DNA of 64,000 bases from Candidatus Propionivibrio dominans (lineage in GTDB: Bacteria; Pseudomonadota; Gammaproteobacteria; Burkholderiales; Rhodocyclaceae), in the NCBI GenBank assembly GCA_016709335.1, contig JADJNC010000067.1, forward strand, positions 1 to 64,000. The letters are read 5' to 3'. The translations under genes and the position numbers were made by a program. This document shows positions 34,839-43,527 of the stretch, one piece after another (within the stretch, counting starts at the first letter, position 1; each line of letters opens with the position of its first letter). Below the pieces are notes generated by a model. That model ran no database searches and had not been told where the DNA came from. It was given only the letters and a program-made list of their open reading frames with translations.

Positions 34839-36101
34839 ATGAAAATCAATCTGCAGCGAACAATTACCTCACTGACCAACGCCCTCGATTTTGTCGGTAC
34901 CGACGAATATCACCACGGAAAGCGCGTGGCGCTGATGGCGGTGGCGATTGCCAATGAAATGAACTGGTCGCAGCCACGCTGCGAAAGGATGCTTTACGCC
35001 GGGATGCTGCATGACTGCGGCGTCTCGCGTACCAAAGAGCACCGCGCCCTCACCGAAACCCTCGAATGGGAGGGAGCGCAGCAGCACTGTCGGCGTGGTG
35101 CCGATTTTCTGGCGGCTTGCCCGCCGCTGGCCGGCTTCTCGTCGATCGTTCTCTGGCATCACACGCGCTGGGAAAGACTTCTGCTCGAAGATCTCGACGA
35201 CGATCTGCGTCTTGAAACCAATCTGGTATTTCTCGCCGACCGTGCCGACGTTCTTCTCGCGCCCTATTTCATCGGCCCGGTGCTGAAGAACGAAATCCTC
35301 TGGGAATACCCCGGGATCATCGAACGTATCGCCGGTCTTGGCGGCACCTTGTTCGCACCAGTCCTGGTCGAGGCTTTCCGCCGCGCCGCTGCTCGCGAAT
35401 CGTTCTGGCTGGCCATGGATCCAAGCTATATCGAAGACCAGATCGAGGAGCATCTTAACCGTGGCCAGCCGGTCGAACTCGGCACTGCCGATACACTCGC
35501 CATCGCCGGAATGTTCGCGCACACCGTTGATGCCAAGAGTTCCTACACGCTTGAGCATTCGACCCGTGTGGCCCGCATAGCGCGTCATCTGGCCCAGGCC
35601 TCCGGCATTCGCGGCGAACATCTTGACCAGGTCGAAATCGCCGGCCTGCTGCATGACATCGGCAAACTGCGCGTACCGGAGGAAATCATTGACAAGCCGG
35701 GCACTCTGACACGCGAGGAGCGGGCTTTTGTCATGCGTCACAGCTATGACACCGGTCACATTCTGAGGAAAGTATTCCCTGGGCAGCCGATTGCCGACTG
35801 GGCCTCGATGCATCACGAAAACCTGCTCGGCACCGGATACCCTTTCCATAGCCAGGCCTCGGAGATCCCGCTTGAAGCCCGCCTTATCTCCGTTGCCGAC
35901 ATTTTCCAGGCGCTTTCGCAGGAACGGCCATACCGTGGCCATATAGCCAAAAGCGAAGTGATGTCACGCCTTGACAGCCTGAGTGCGCAGGGGCGCATCG
36001 ACCCGGAGATGGTCAAGCTGCTGCACAGCCAGCTTGATCGCTGCTATGCGCTGGCAGTGGACCCGGATGAGCAGTCACCACGAGCAACAGCCTGTGGATG
36101 A
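34839..36101 (+). CDS. HD-GYP domain protein with two HD modules
   Basis: The 420-aa protein has an N-terminal HD module (YHHGKRVALMAVAIANEM, MLHDCGVS, VLWHHTRWE) and a second with LEHSTRVARIARHLA, LLHDIGKLRVPEE and HHENLLGTGYP. The GYP signature is kept, so c-di-GMP hydrolysis is likely. The start ATG at 34839 directly follows the open frame of no other gene. Nothing on operon partners is clear; the PhzF gene is convergent. Confidence 0.9.
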   Translation: MKINLQRTITSLTNALDFVGTDEYHHGKRVALMAVAIANEMNWSQPRCERMLYAGMLHDCGVSRTKEHRALTETLEWEGAQQHCRRGADFLAACPPLAGFSSIVLWHHTRWERLLLEDLDDDLRLETNLVFLADRADVLLAPYFIGPVLKNEILWEYPGIIERIAGLGGTLFAPVLVEAFRRAAARESFWLAMDPSYIEDQIEEHLNRGQPVELGTADTLAIAGMFAHTVDAKSSYTLEHSTRVARIARHLAQASGIRGEHLDQVEIAGLLHDIGKLRVPEEIIDKPGTLTREERAFVMRHSYDTGHILRKVFPGQPIADWASMHHENLLGTGYPFHSQASEIPLEARLISVADIFQALSQERPYRGHIAKSEVMSRLDSLSAQGRIDPEMVKLLHSQLDRCYALAVDPDEQSPRATACG

Positions 36102-36104
36102 AGA

Positions 36105-36893
36105 CTAATCGGGCAAGGTCATTGTTGCCACCAGTACGGTGACGGCGGAGCCTGAAAGCAATACCCGGTCGGACTTGACCTCGCACAGCAGGTCGCCTCC
36201 GCGTCTGGAAACCTGCCGGGCCGCCAGTGAATTCTTTTCCAGCCGCTTTGCCCAGTAGGGCGCCAGTTGGCAATGCGCCGAACCGGTCACCGGATCTTCA
36301 GGGATGCCATAATTCGGTGCAAAAAAGCGGCTGACAAAATCGACGTCGCTACCCGCCGCGGTGACAATCACGCCGCGCCGGTCAAGCCGGCCGAGCAGGG
36401 CGTGATCGGGGGTAATCGCGCGGACGGCATCCTCGCTGTCGAAAACGGCGATGTAATCATCCGCCGCCAGTACCTCGAGCGGACGCTGTCCGAGGCCTTC
36501 GACCAGGGCTTCCGGTGCAAGGCAGGCAAGCGGCGGCTGCGCAGGAAAGTCCATTTCCAGCAGGCCACCCCGGCGCCTGACGGTCAGCTCGCCACTGAGC
36601 GTTTCGAAGACGATGGTCGGGTTTGGATAGCCCAGAATCTCGAACAGCACATGCGCCGCCGCGAGGGTGGCGTGTCCGCACAGATCGACCTCCCTGACCG
36701 GCGTAAACCAGCGCAACCGGAAGCCCTTGGCCGATGGCACGAAGAAGGCCGTTTCCGACAGGTTGTTCTCTTCGGCAATGGCCTGCATGAGGCTGTCCTC
36801 CGGCCAACTGGCGAGCGGGCAAACTGCCGCCGGGTTCCCGGCGAAAGCGCGGGTGGCGAAGGCGTCAACCTGATATTGCCTGATGCTGTACAA
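36105..36893 (-). CDS. PhzF-family isomerase/epimerase-like protein
   Basis: The 262-aa protein begins YQVDAFATRAFAGNPAAVCP, the PhzF opening, with the catalytic Glu in EENNLSETAFFV and then EVDLCGHATLAAAHVL and EDPVTGSAHCQLAPYW in the second half. PhzF folds resemble diaminopimelate epimerase; the substrate is unknown. No phenazine genes are near. Confidence 0.92.
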   Translation of the reverse strand: MYSIRQYQVDAFATRAFAGNPAAVCPLASWPEDSLMQAIAEENNLSETAFFVPSAKGFRLRWFTPVREVDLCGHATLAAAHVLFEILGYPNPTIVFETLSGELTVRRRGGLLEMDFPAQPPLACLAPEALVEGLGQRPLEVLAADDYIAVFDSEDAVRAITPDHALLGRLDRRGVIVTAAGSDVDFVSRFFAPNYGIPEDPVTGSAHCQLAPYWAKRLEKNSLAARQVSRRGGDLLCEVKSDRVLLSGSAVTVLVATMTLPD

Positions 36894-37009
36894 GGGCGGG
36901 CTCCTTCAAGAAAACTGCCGGCATAACAGCCGAGGGTCAGTTTGACTCCGTCTGCCGGCGGATAGCGTAGGCCTGCAGATGCGAATAGGCGAGCCGGAGC
37001 ATCGGGGCT

Positions 37010-37867
37010 TCAACCCCCTTTCGCCTGCCCGCGAGCAAGCATGTCGCCAAGAATGTGATCGGCTTCGGTCGGCCCACCGCGTTCGATATCGCGCAGCATC
37101 GAGGCCATCAGACTCGATCCGCTATCGGTCAACTGCTTGCGATAAGCGGCCAGTTGCGCTTCAGCCACGGCGTGAGCGCTGGCTTCGGCAACCCTGGCAC
37201 ATTCGGCAAGCAGGCCGGTAATGAAGGCCTGGCCTGCCACCGTGTTCAGGATGTTGCCGATACTGGCGCGAAACAGGCAGGTTGAACCGGCCAGAGTAGA
37301 CAAGAAAACGAACTTGTCCCACATCGCCTGTTCGATGTTGTCGGAGAGTGTAAAGTCGAACCCTGATGAAGCGAGCAACTGCGCCAGTGGCTGCAGCCAT
37401 TGCGAAGGCTGCGGCACAAGCGAGCCGGTAAAGAACTTGTGCAGCTTGAAGTGGTGTTTTATTTCTCCGCCCGGTGTCAGCATGACCGATATGAACGCCA
37501 CGCCACCCAGTACGCGCTGCGAACCGAAGCGGGACACCAGGGTGTCGATATGCAAAACCCCATTCAACAAGGGCAGGATGACGCTCTGTTCGCCAACGGC
37601 CGGCGCGATCGCCTCAATCGACGATTCAAGATCATAGGCCTTGCAGGAGAGCATGATCACGTCAAAAGAAGCTCTCAGCTCTTCCCTGGTCAACACTTTG
37701 GGAGTGATCTGCAGGTCGCCGGCAGGACTGGAAACCTTCAGCCCGTTTTCGCGTAACTGCGCGGCCCTGGCCGGACGCACCAGGAAGGTGACATCGCCGC
37801 CTGCAGCGTGAATTCTGGCTCCGAAATACCCGCCAATTCCGCCCGCTCCCAAAACAAGAATACGCAT
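37010..37867 (-). CDS. panE: 2-dehydropantoate 2-reductase, PanE/ApbA family
   Basis: The protein (285 aa) has the NADP-binding GAGGIGGYFGARIHAAG at its N-terminus, MLSCKAYDLESSIEAIAP, NGVLHIDTLV and the C-terminal catalytic helix region (DNIEQAMWDKFVFLST). PanE makes pantoate for coenzyme A, but several paralogs of this family act on other keto acids, so the symbol is given with caution. The start at 37867 gives the canonical dinucleotide site; the frame runs on to 37990 without support. Confidence 0.85.
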   Translation of the reverse strand: MRILVLGAGGIGGYFGARIHAAGGDVTFLVRPARAAQLRENGLKVSSPAGDLQITPKVLTREELRASFDVIMLSCKAYDLESSIEAIAPAVGEQSVILPLLNGVLHIDTLVSRFGSQRVLGGVAFISVMLTPGGEIKHHFKLHKFFTGSLVPQPSQWLQPLAQLLASSGFDFTLSDNIEQAMWDKFVFLSTLAGSTCLFRASIGNILNTVAGQAFITGLLAECARVAEASAHAVAEAQLAAYRKQLTDSGSSLMASMLRDIERGGPTEADHILGDMLARGQAKGG

Positions 37868-38082
37868 CAAAGTTCTCCCAAGAATCGTAAATATGAAAGA
37901 GCGGTACTTTACTCCATCTGGGTGTCTTCTACGCAGGCTGGCGCTGGGAAAAGGGGTGTCAGTGGGTGTTGATTTTTGTTTACTGGGCACGAAACGCGTT
38001 CCAACACCCCCTGCATCGCACGAATAACGCTTCGCTTTTCAAGCGTATACTCCAGTCTCCTGTGATCCTCCCCACCCACAAC

Positions 38083-39357
38083 ATGTCTGCAACGCTTTCC
38101 CTGTCACCCCCCTCCGACTATGAGGTTGCCACCCTCGGCCAGATCTTCACGCCGCCGGTTATTGTCGATTGCATGTGCACGCTGGTACGCAATAGTGGCC
38201 GGGTGCTCGAACCGGCCTGTGGTGATGGTGCTTTTCTCCGGCATTTCCCCGGTGCGCTGGGGATCGAGATCGACCCCCGGCATACACCTCCGGGCGCTGA
38301 AGTGATGAATTTCTTCGAACTGGCGGAGGATGAGCTTTTCGCCACGATCATCGGCAATCCGCCCTACGTGCGCTATCAGGATATTTCACCGGGGACGCGG
38401 CGACTGGCCAGAGGCAGTGTGCTCGACAAGCGATCCAACCTCTATCTGTTCTTCATCGAGAAGTGCCTTCGCCATCTGGAGACGAGCGGCGAACTGATCT
38501 TCATTACGCCGCGCGACCTGCTCAAATCGACTTCGGCCGTACCGCTCAACCGCATTCTGTTTGCCGAGGGAACGATCACCGATTTCATCGATCTGGGCGA
38601 TTCTCATCTGTTCGACGGCGCGACGCCGAATTGCGCGATCTGGCGCTTCGAGCGCGGCAATCACTCACGGCGCACGCGTTACGCCACTCTTGGCCAGGCT
38701 GACGGAGCGGCCGGTCTGCAGCGTTTGTCGTGGGAGGATCGCCGCTTCATGGAAAGCGGCGGCCACCTGTTGTTCACCCGGCACGAGTATCCGCTTTGTC
38801 TTGCCGACCTAGCCTTCGTCAAGGTTGGCGCGGTGTCGGCGGCTGACGATCTTTACACCAGTGACGAGTTCGGCAATCGCGACTTTGTCTGTTCATCAAC
38901 GGTGGCCGATGGCAAGACGCGTCGCATGATCTGGTGCGAGCCCGGTGAGCCACCGCCGCCGGTGCTGGTGCCGCACAAGGAGCGCCTGATTGCGCGCCGC
39001 ATCCGCAACTATGACGAGTTCAACTGGTGGCAGTGGGGGCGCGGCTATTACCAGTCGGCGCAGCCGCGTATTTACGTGAATGGCAAGACGCGCCGCGCGC
39101 AGCCGTTCTTTGTGCATGATTGCCCGAATTACGACGGCTCCGTTCTCGCCATTTTCCCCCGAGACCCGATGCTCGATGTGCATGTACTGGCCGAGGCCCT
39201 GAATGGCGTCGACTGGGCCGATCTCGGCTTTGTCTGCGACGGACGCTTTCTGTTCACCCAGCGCAGTCTGGAGCAGTCGCCGCTGCCCGATTCCTTCCAT
39301 GCGTTCCTGCCGCAGGCCGGTGTAACATGGTGGGACAAACTCAGAAAACTGTTCTGA
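38083..39357 (+). CDS. Eco57I/N6-adenine-type DNA methyltransferase without partner
   Basis: The 424-aa protein has motif I VLEPACGDGAF (residues 41-51) and motif IV GNPPYVRYQ (residues 91-99), the gamma-class N6-adenine signature. The middle and C-terminal parts likely hold a target-recognition region. No restriction endonuclease or specificity gene is nearby, so it is an orphan candidate. The ATG at 38083 is in a family-like position; the frame reaches 37966 without support. Confidence 0.88.
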   Translation: MSATLSLSPPSDYEVATLGQIFTPPVIVDCMCTLVRNSGRVLEPACGDGAFLRHFPGALGIEIDPRHTPPGAEVMNFFELAEDELFATIIGNPPYVRYQDISPGTRRLARGSVLDKRSNLYLFFIEKCLRHLETSGELIFITPRDLLKSTSAVPLNRILFAEGTITDFIDLGDSHLFDGATPNCAIWRFERGNHSRRTRYATLGQADGAAGLQRLSWEDRRFMESGGHLLFTRHEYPLCLADLAFVKVGAVSAADDLYTSDEFGNRDFVCSSTVADGKTRRMIWCEPGEPPPPVLVPHKERLIARRIRNYDEFNWWQWGRGYYQSAQPRIYVNGKTRRAQPFFVHDCPNYDGSVLAIFPRDPMLDVHVLAEALNGVDWADLGFVCDGRFLFTQRSLEQSPLPDSFHAFLPQAGVTWWDKLRKLF

Positions 39358-39398
39358 AACTTAAAGATCATGCTGCACGGCCTGATCGGAGACAAGTC

Positions 39399-40694
39399 AT
39401 GGTTCCTCAACTGAAAACCGCGCTCACCGGCCCGCTGCTGGCTCTTGAGGCGAAGTTTCTCGATGCCACCCCGGATATTGAACGCTGGCTGCGTGGCCAA
39501 TGGCAGGAGCACACGCCGCCGTTCTACGGTTCGGTCGATCTGCGCAACTCCGGCTTCACACTGGCGCCGGTCGATATGAATCTCTTCCCCGGTGGTTTCA
39601 ATAACCTGAATTCAGCTTTTCTGCCGCTCTGCGTGCAGGCCGCGATGACGGCCATCGAAAAAATCTGCCCGAGCGCGAAGAGCCTGTTGCTGATTCCCGA
39701 AAACCACACGCGCAACCTCTTCTACCTGCAGAATGTGGCCCAACTGGTGAGCATCCTGCGCCTGACGGGTCTCAACGTCCGTCTTGGCTCGCTGCTGCCG
39801 GAGATCGACAAACCAACGCCGGTCGAGCTGCCAAACGGCAAGACGCTGCTGCTCGAACCGCTGCTGCGCAGCCAGTACCGCCTTGGCGTCGAGGGCTTTG
39901 ATCCGTGCGCGATCCTGCTCAACAACGATCTGTCGGCCGGCATTCCGGAAATTCTGCAGAATCTCGAAGAGCAGTTCGTGCTGCCGCCGCTACATGCTGG
40001 CTGGGCGGTACGGCGCAAATCCAACCACTTTGCCGCCTACGACGAAGTGGCGAGTGAATTTGCCAGTCTGGTGGGTATCGACCCGTGGCAGATCAACCCT
40101 TACTTCGCGGTATGCGACAGCGTCAATTTCCACGAACGGCAGGGCGAGGAGTGCCTGGCGTCGAATGTGCATGCGGTGCTCGGCATGATCCGCGAGAAAT
40201 ACCGGGAATACGGTATCAAGGAGACGCCCTATGTGGTGGTCAAGGCCGATGCCGGAACGTACGGCATGGGCGTGATGACGGTCAAGGATGCTTCCGAAGT
40301 CACCGGCCTCAACCGCAAGCAACGCAACAAGATGTCGGTCATCAAGGAGGGCATGAGCGTCTCGCAGGTGATCATTCAGGAGGGCGTACATACCCACGAG
40401 CGCGTCGGCAAGGGCGAAAAGGCGGGTGTCGCCGAGCCGGTGGTATATATGATCGACCGCTTTGTCATCGGCGGTTTCTACCGCGTGCACTCCGGACGCG
40501 GCAAGGATGAAAACCTCAACGCGCCGGGAATGCACTTCGAGCCGCTGGCCTTTGAAACCAGTTGCTCGCTGCCCGACCATGGCCAGAACCCCGATGCTGC
40601 GCCGAACCGTTTTTACGCCTATGGCGTGGTTGCGCGCCTGGCACAGCTTGCCGCCTCGCTGGAACTGGAACGCACGGCGCCGGTGCAAGCTTAG
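39399..40694 (+). CDS. gshA: Glutamate-cysteine ligase, betaproteobacterial type
   Basis: This makes gamma-glutamylcysteine in the first step of glutathione synthesis. The 431-aa protein has the family core GFTLAPVDMNLFPGGFNNLN, ENHTRNLFYLQNVAQL, RRKSNHFAAYDEV, and VKADAGTYGMGVMTV. The ATG at 39399 is the homology-supported start; the long frame into the methyltransferase gene is not used. gshB follows in the same direction. Confidence 0.93.
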   Translation: MVPQLKTALTGPLLALEAKFLDATPDIERWLRGQWQEHTPPFYGSVDLRNSGFTLAPVDMNLFPGGFNNLNSAFLPLCVQAAMTAIEKICPSAKSLLLIPENHTRNLFYLQNVAQLVSILRLTGLNVRLGSLLPEIDKPTPVELPNGKTLLLEPLLRSQYRLGVEGFDPCAILLNNDLSAGIPEILQNLEEQFVLPPLHAGWAVRRKSNHFAAYDEVASEFASLVGIDPWQINPYFAVCDSVNFHERQGEECLASNVHAVLGMIREKYREYGIKETPYVVVKADAGTYGMGVMTVKDASEVTGLNRKQRNKMSVIKEGMSVSQVIIQEGVHTHERVGKGEKAGVAEPVVYMIDRFVIGGFYRVHSGRGKDENLNAPGMHFEPLAFETSCSLPDHGQNPDAAPNRFYAYGVVARLAQLAASLELERTAPVQA

Positions 40695-40780
40695 GGATGT
40701 TGAGATTGATTCAAGTCTTGGTGCTTCGCCTTTTCTCGCCAACCGAATACCCGCTTTGACACTCGTCAGGAGTTGATGAC

Positions 40781-41749
40781 ATGCGCTTCGCTTTCGTTCT
40801 CGATCCGCTCGATTCGCTGAAGGCCTACAAGGATTCGAGCGTGGCCATGATGCGTGCGGCGCAGGCGGCCGGTCATGCCGTGTGGGCGATTCAGCAGTCG
40901 GCCATTCATTGGTCGGCGCTACACGGCGTGTGCGCCGAAGCGGTGCATCTGGAACTGCTCGTAGACGATGCCGAGTGGTTCGTCGAAATTGACCGCCATG
41001 TCGTTCCGCTGCGCGATTTCGCCGCCGTGGTGATGCGCAAGGATCCACCCTTCGACTTCGAGTACATTACCAGCACCTGGCTGCTCGCCCGCGCCGAAGC
41101 CGAAGGCGGGCGAATTTTCAACCGGCCGCAGGCGCTGCGCGATCACTCCGAGAAGCTCGCCGTCGCCGAATTTCCACAGTTCGCCGTGCCGACGCTGGTG
41201 GCGCGCGAATCCACCCTGATCCATGGCTTCATCGACATGCAGCGCGATGTCATTCTCAAGCCGCTTGACGGCATGGGCGGCAGCCAGATTTTCCGTGTCC
41301 GCCACGACGATCCGAACCGCAACGTCATCGTCGAGACCTTGATGCAGGACCGGCTGACGCATGATGGAACACGCACGATCATGGCGCAACGCTATATCCC
41401 CGAGATCGTCGACGGGGACAAGCGTATTCTGATCGTTGGCGGTGAAGTCGTTCCGTTTTGTCTGGCACGCATCCCGAGGACGGGAGAGACACGCGGCAAT
41501 CTGGCCGCCGGAGGAACCGGTGTGGCGCGCGAGCTGAGCGCCCACGATCGCGAAATCGCCGGCGCACTGGCACCGGTTCTGGCAGCGCGGGGACTGCTGC
41601 TGGTCGGTATCGACGTGATCGGCGACTGGCTCACCGAAATCAACGTCACCAGCCCGACGTGCATGGTCGAAATCTGCGAACAGACGGGTTTTGACGCTGC
41701 CGCTTTGTTCATTGCCGCGCTGGAGCGTGAATGCCCGCTGCCCGTCTAG
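40781..41749 (+). CDS. gshB: Glutathione synthase
   Basis: The ATP-grasp enzyme adds glycine to gamma-glutamylcysteine. The 322-aa protein starts MRFAFVLDPLDSLKAYKDSS and has MRKDPPFDFEYITSTWLL, ILKPLDGMGGSQIFRV and MAQRYIPEIVDGDKRILIV. NVTSPTCMVEICEQTG closes the active site. It overlaps apbE by 19 bases. Confidence 0.97.
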   Translation: MRFAFVLDPLDSLKAYKDSSVAMMRAAQAAGHAVWAIQQSAIHWSALHGVCAEAVHLELLVDDAEWFVEIDRHVVPLRDFAAVVMRKDPPFDFEYITSTWLLARAEAEGGRIFNRPQALRDHSEKLAVAEFPQFAVPTLVARESTLIHGFIDMQRDVILKPLDGMGGSQIFRVRHDDPNRNVIVETLMQDRLTHDGTRTIMAQRYIPEIVDGDKRILIVGGEVVPFCLARIPRTGETRGNLAAGGTGVARELSAHDREIAGALAPVLAARGLLLVGIDVIGDWLTEINVTSPTCMVEICEQTGFDAAALFIAALERECPLPV

Positions 41750-42768
41750 TTTTTCTGGCCGCCCTGGTATTTTGTCTGGTGGCCTGCGCCAAGGCACCAC
41801 TGCACCATCAGGAGTCCTTCGTTTTCGGCACCCGTGTCGAAGTGCTGATCGCCGGCCTCGACGAAGCGCAGGCGCGTCCGGCGGCGGCGGCCGTGTTGCG
41901 CGAATTCGACCGCCTGCATCGTACCTACCACGCCTGGCAGGCGTCAGAGCTGAGCACGCTTAACGAGGCCATCGCCGCCGGCAGAACGCTGGAAGTTACA
42001 CCGGAGATGGCCGCCCTGATCGCCGACGCACAGCGCATTGCGGCGGACGGCGAACAGCTTTTCGACCCCGGCATCGGTGGCCTGATCCGCCTGTGGGGCT
42101 TTCAGTCGGATGAATTCAAGGCCGCCCTGCCCGATCCCGAGTTGCTCGCCAGGTGGCGTGCGGCGCATCCCGGCATTGCCGACCTGCAACCTGATGGTTT
42201 GCGCGTGAGCAGCCGCAACCGGGCAGTGGCGCTCGATTTCGGCGGTTATCTCAAGGGGGTCGCACTTGACCGGGCGGCGGACATCCTGCGTTCGCAGGGT
42301 GTAAATAATGCATTGATCAACATTGGCGGCAACGTCCTGGCGCTCGGAACGAAGAACGGCGAGCGCTGGCGCGTCGGCATCCAGCATCCACGCCAGCCGG
42401 GACCGCTGGCTACGCTTCAACTCAACGACGGCGAAGCCATTGGCACATCCGGCGACTACCAGCGCTACTTTGAAGTCGACGGCAGGCGCTACTGCCACCT
42501 GCTCGATCCGCGCACCGGCGCGCCGGCCATGCACACGCAGTCGTTGACCGTGTTGATTACGCCGCGCCCGGCGGCTGGCACGCTCTCCGATGCGGCGTCC
42601 AAGCCACTCTTCATCGCCGGTTCCGACTGGCCAGCGCTGGCGAAAAAACTGGCCATCGACCAGGTGTTGCGTGTTGATGCCGAGGGGCGACTGCAGGTCA
42701 GCTCCGCCCTGCATCGCCGCCTTGAATTCGTCGGTGAACAGACAAAAAAGCTGGAAATAATTCCCTGA
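41731..42768 (+). CDS. apbE: FAD:protein FMN transferase, lipoprotein
   Basis: ApbE attaches FMN to Thr in partner flavoproteins such as NqrB/C or RnfG. A lipobox FCLVACAKA (Cys15) places it in the periplasm. The 345-aa protein has HQESFVFGTRVEV, DPGIGGLIRLWGF, ALDFGGYLKGVALDRA, INIGGNVLALG and CHLLDPRTGAPA with the metal site. Partner flavoproteins are not in the window. Confidence 0.93.
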   Translation: MPAARLVFLAALVFCLVACAKAPLHHQESFVFGTRVEVLIAGLDEAQARPAAAAVLREFDRLHRTYHAWQASELSTLNEAIAAGRTLEVTPEMAALIADAQRIAADGEQLFDPGIGGLIRLWGFQSDEFKAALPDPELLARWRAAHPGIADLQPDGLRVSSRNRAVALDFGGYLKGVALDRAADILRSQGVNNALINIGGNVLALGTKNGERWRVGIQHPRQPGPLATLQLNDGEAIGTSGDYQRYFEVDGRRYCHLLDPRTGAPAMHTQSLTVLITPRPAAGTLSDAASKPLFIAGSDWPALAKKLAIDQVLRVDAEGRLQVSSALHRRLEFVGEQTKKLEIIP

Positions 42769-42836
42769 GGCAGTTCCGGCCCTTCCGAAAACCACGGAAT
42801 CACTTAGAATGCTGGCTGATCTCACAGGAACGCGCG

Positions 42837-43226
42837 ATGATTGGCATTCTCCTGATAACGCATGGCACGTTTGGCGAAAGCCTGATTCAGAACGTATGCC
42901 ACGTTCTCAACAAACGTCCTCCATTGATCGGCCAGATCGGCGTCGCCGCACAGGACGACCCGCTGGACATGCTGCCTGTCGCCCGCTTGCGTTTGCAGGA
43001 GGTTGATGATGGCGACGGGGTGTTGATCATGACCGACATGCTTGGTGCCACACCGTCCAATCTCGGCTTGAAGCTGCTGGTACCGGGTCGGGTCGAGGGT
43101 GTTGCCGGAGCCAGCCTGCCGATGCTGCTGCGCGTCCTGACCTATCGCAAGAGCAGTATGGAGGTACTGTTGCAGAAAGCCATCAGCGGTGGCCGCGATG
43201 GTGTCATTTACATGCCCCTACTTTAG
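42837..43226 (+). CDS. PTS EIIA component, mannose/fructose (ManX) family
   Basis: The 129-aa protein has the phospho-acceptor His9 in ILLITHGTFGESL and the family segment IMTDMLGATPSNLGLKLL. No EIIB, EIIC or EIID gene is next to it, so it probably acts in regulation. It begins the IIA-HPr-EI run downstream of apbE. Confidence 0.92.
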   Translation: MIGILLITHGTFGESLIQNVCHVLNKRPPLIGQIGVAAQDDPLDMLPVARLRLQEVDDGDGVLIMTDMLGATPSNLGLKLLVPGRVEGVAGASLPMLLRVLTYRKSSMEVLLQKAISGGRDGVIYMPLL

Positions 43227-43250
43227 TCGATAGATTGACAGGATATCCTG

Positions 43251-43520
43251 ATGGCACGTGCTGAAACGGAAATTACCAACAAACTGGGCTTGCATGCGCG
43301 CGCTTCGGCCAAACTGACGCAGTTGGCCGGCAGCTTCGATTCCGAAGTCTGGCTGGAAAAGGGGACGCGCCGGATCAACGCCAAAAGCATCATGGGGGTG
43401 ATGATGCTGGCAGCCGGCAAGGGCTCGACGATTGCCATCGAAACCCTCGGCAGCGATGAGCAGGCGGCACTCGAATCCCTCCTCAACCTGATCGCTGACA
43501 AATTCGGCGAAGGAGAATAA
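43251..43520 (+). CDS. ptsH: Phosphocarrier protein HPr
   Basis: The 89-aa protein shows the active His16 in KLGLHARASAKL and Ser46 in INAKSIMGVMML, the site of HPr kinase in bacteria that have it. hprK is not in this window. ptsI follows after seven bases. Confidence 0.96.
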   Translation: MARAETEITNKLGLHARASAKLTQLAGSFDSEVWLEKGTRRINAKSIMGVMMLAAGKGSTIAIETLGSDEQAALESLLNLIADKFGEGE

Positions 43521-43527
43521 GCAAACC

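Noticed and set aside
36105..36893. Phenazine biosynthesis
   Set aside because: The PhzF-like protein is isolated; no other phz gene is in the window.
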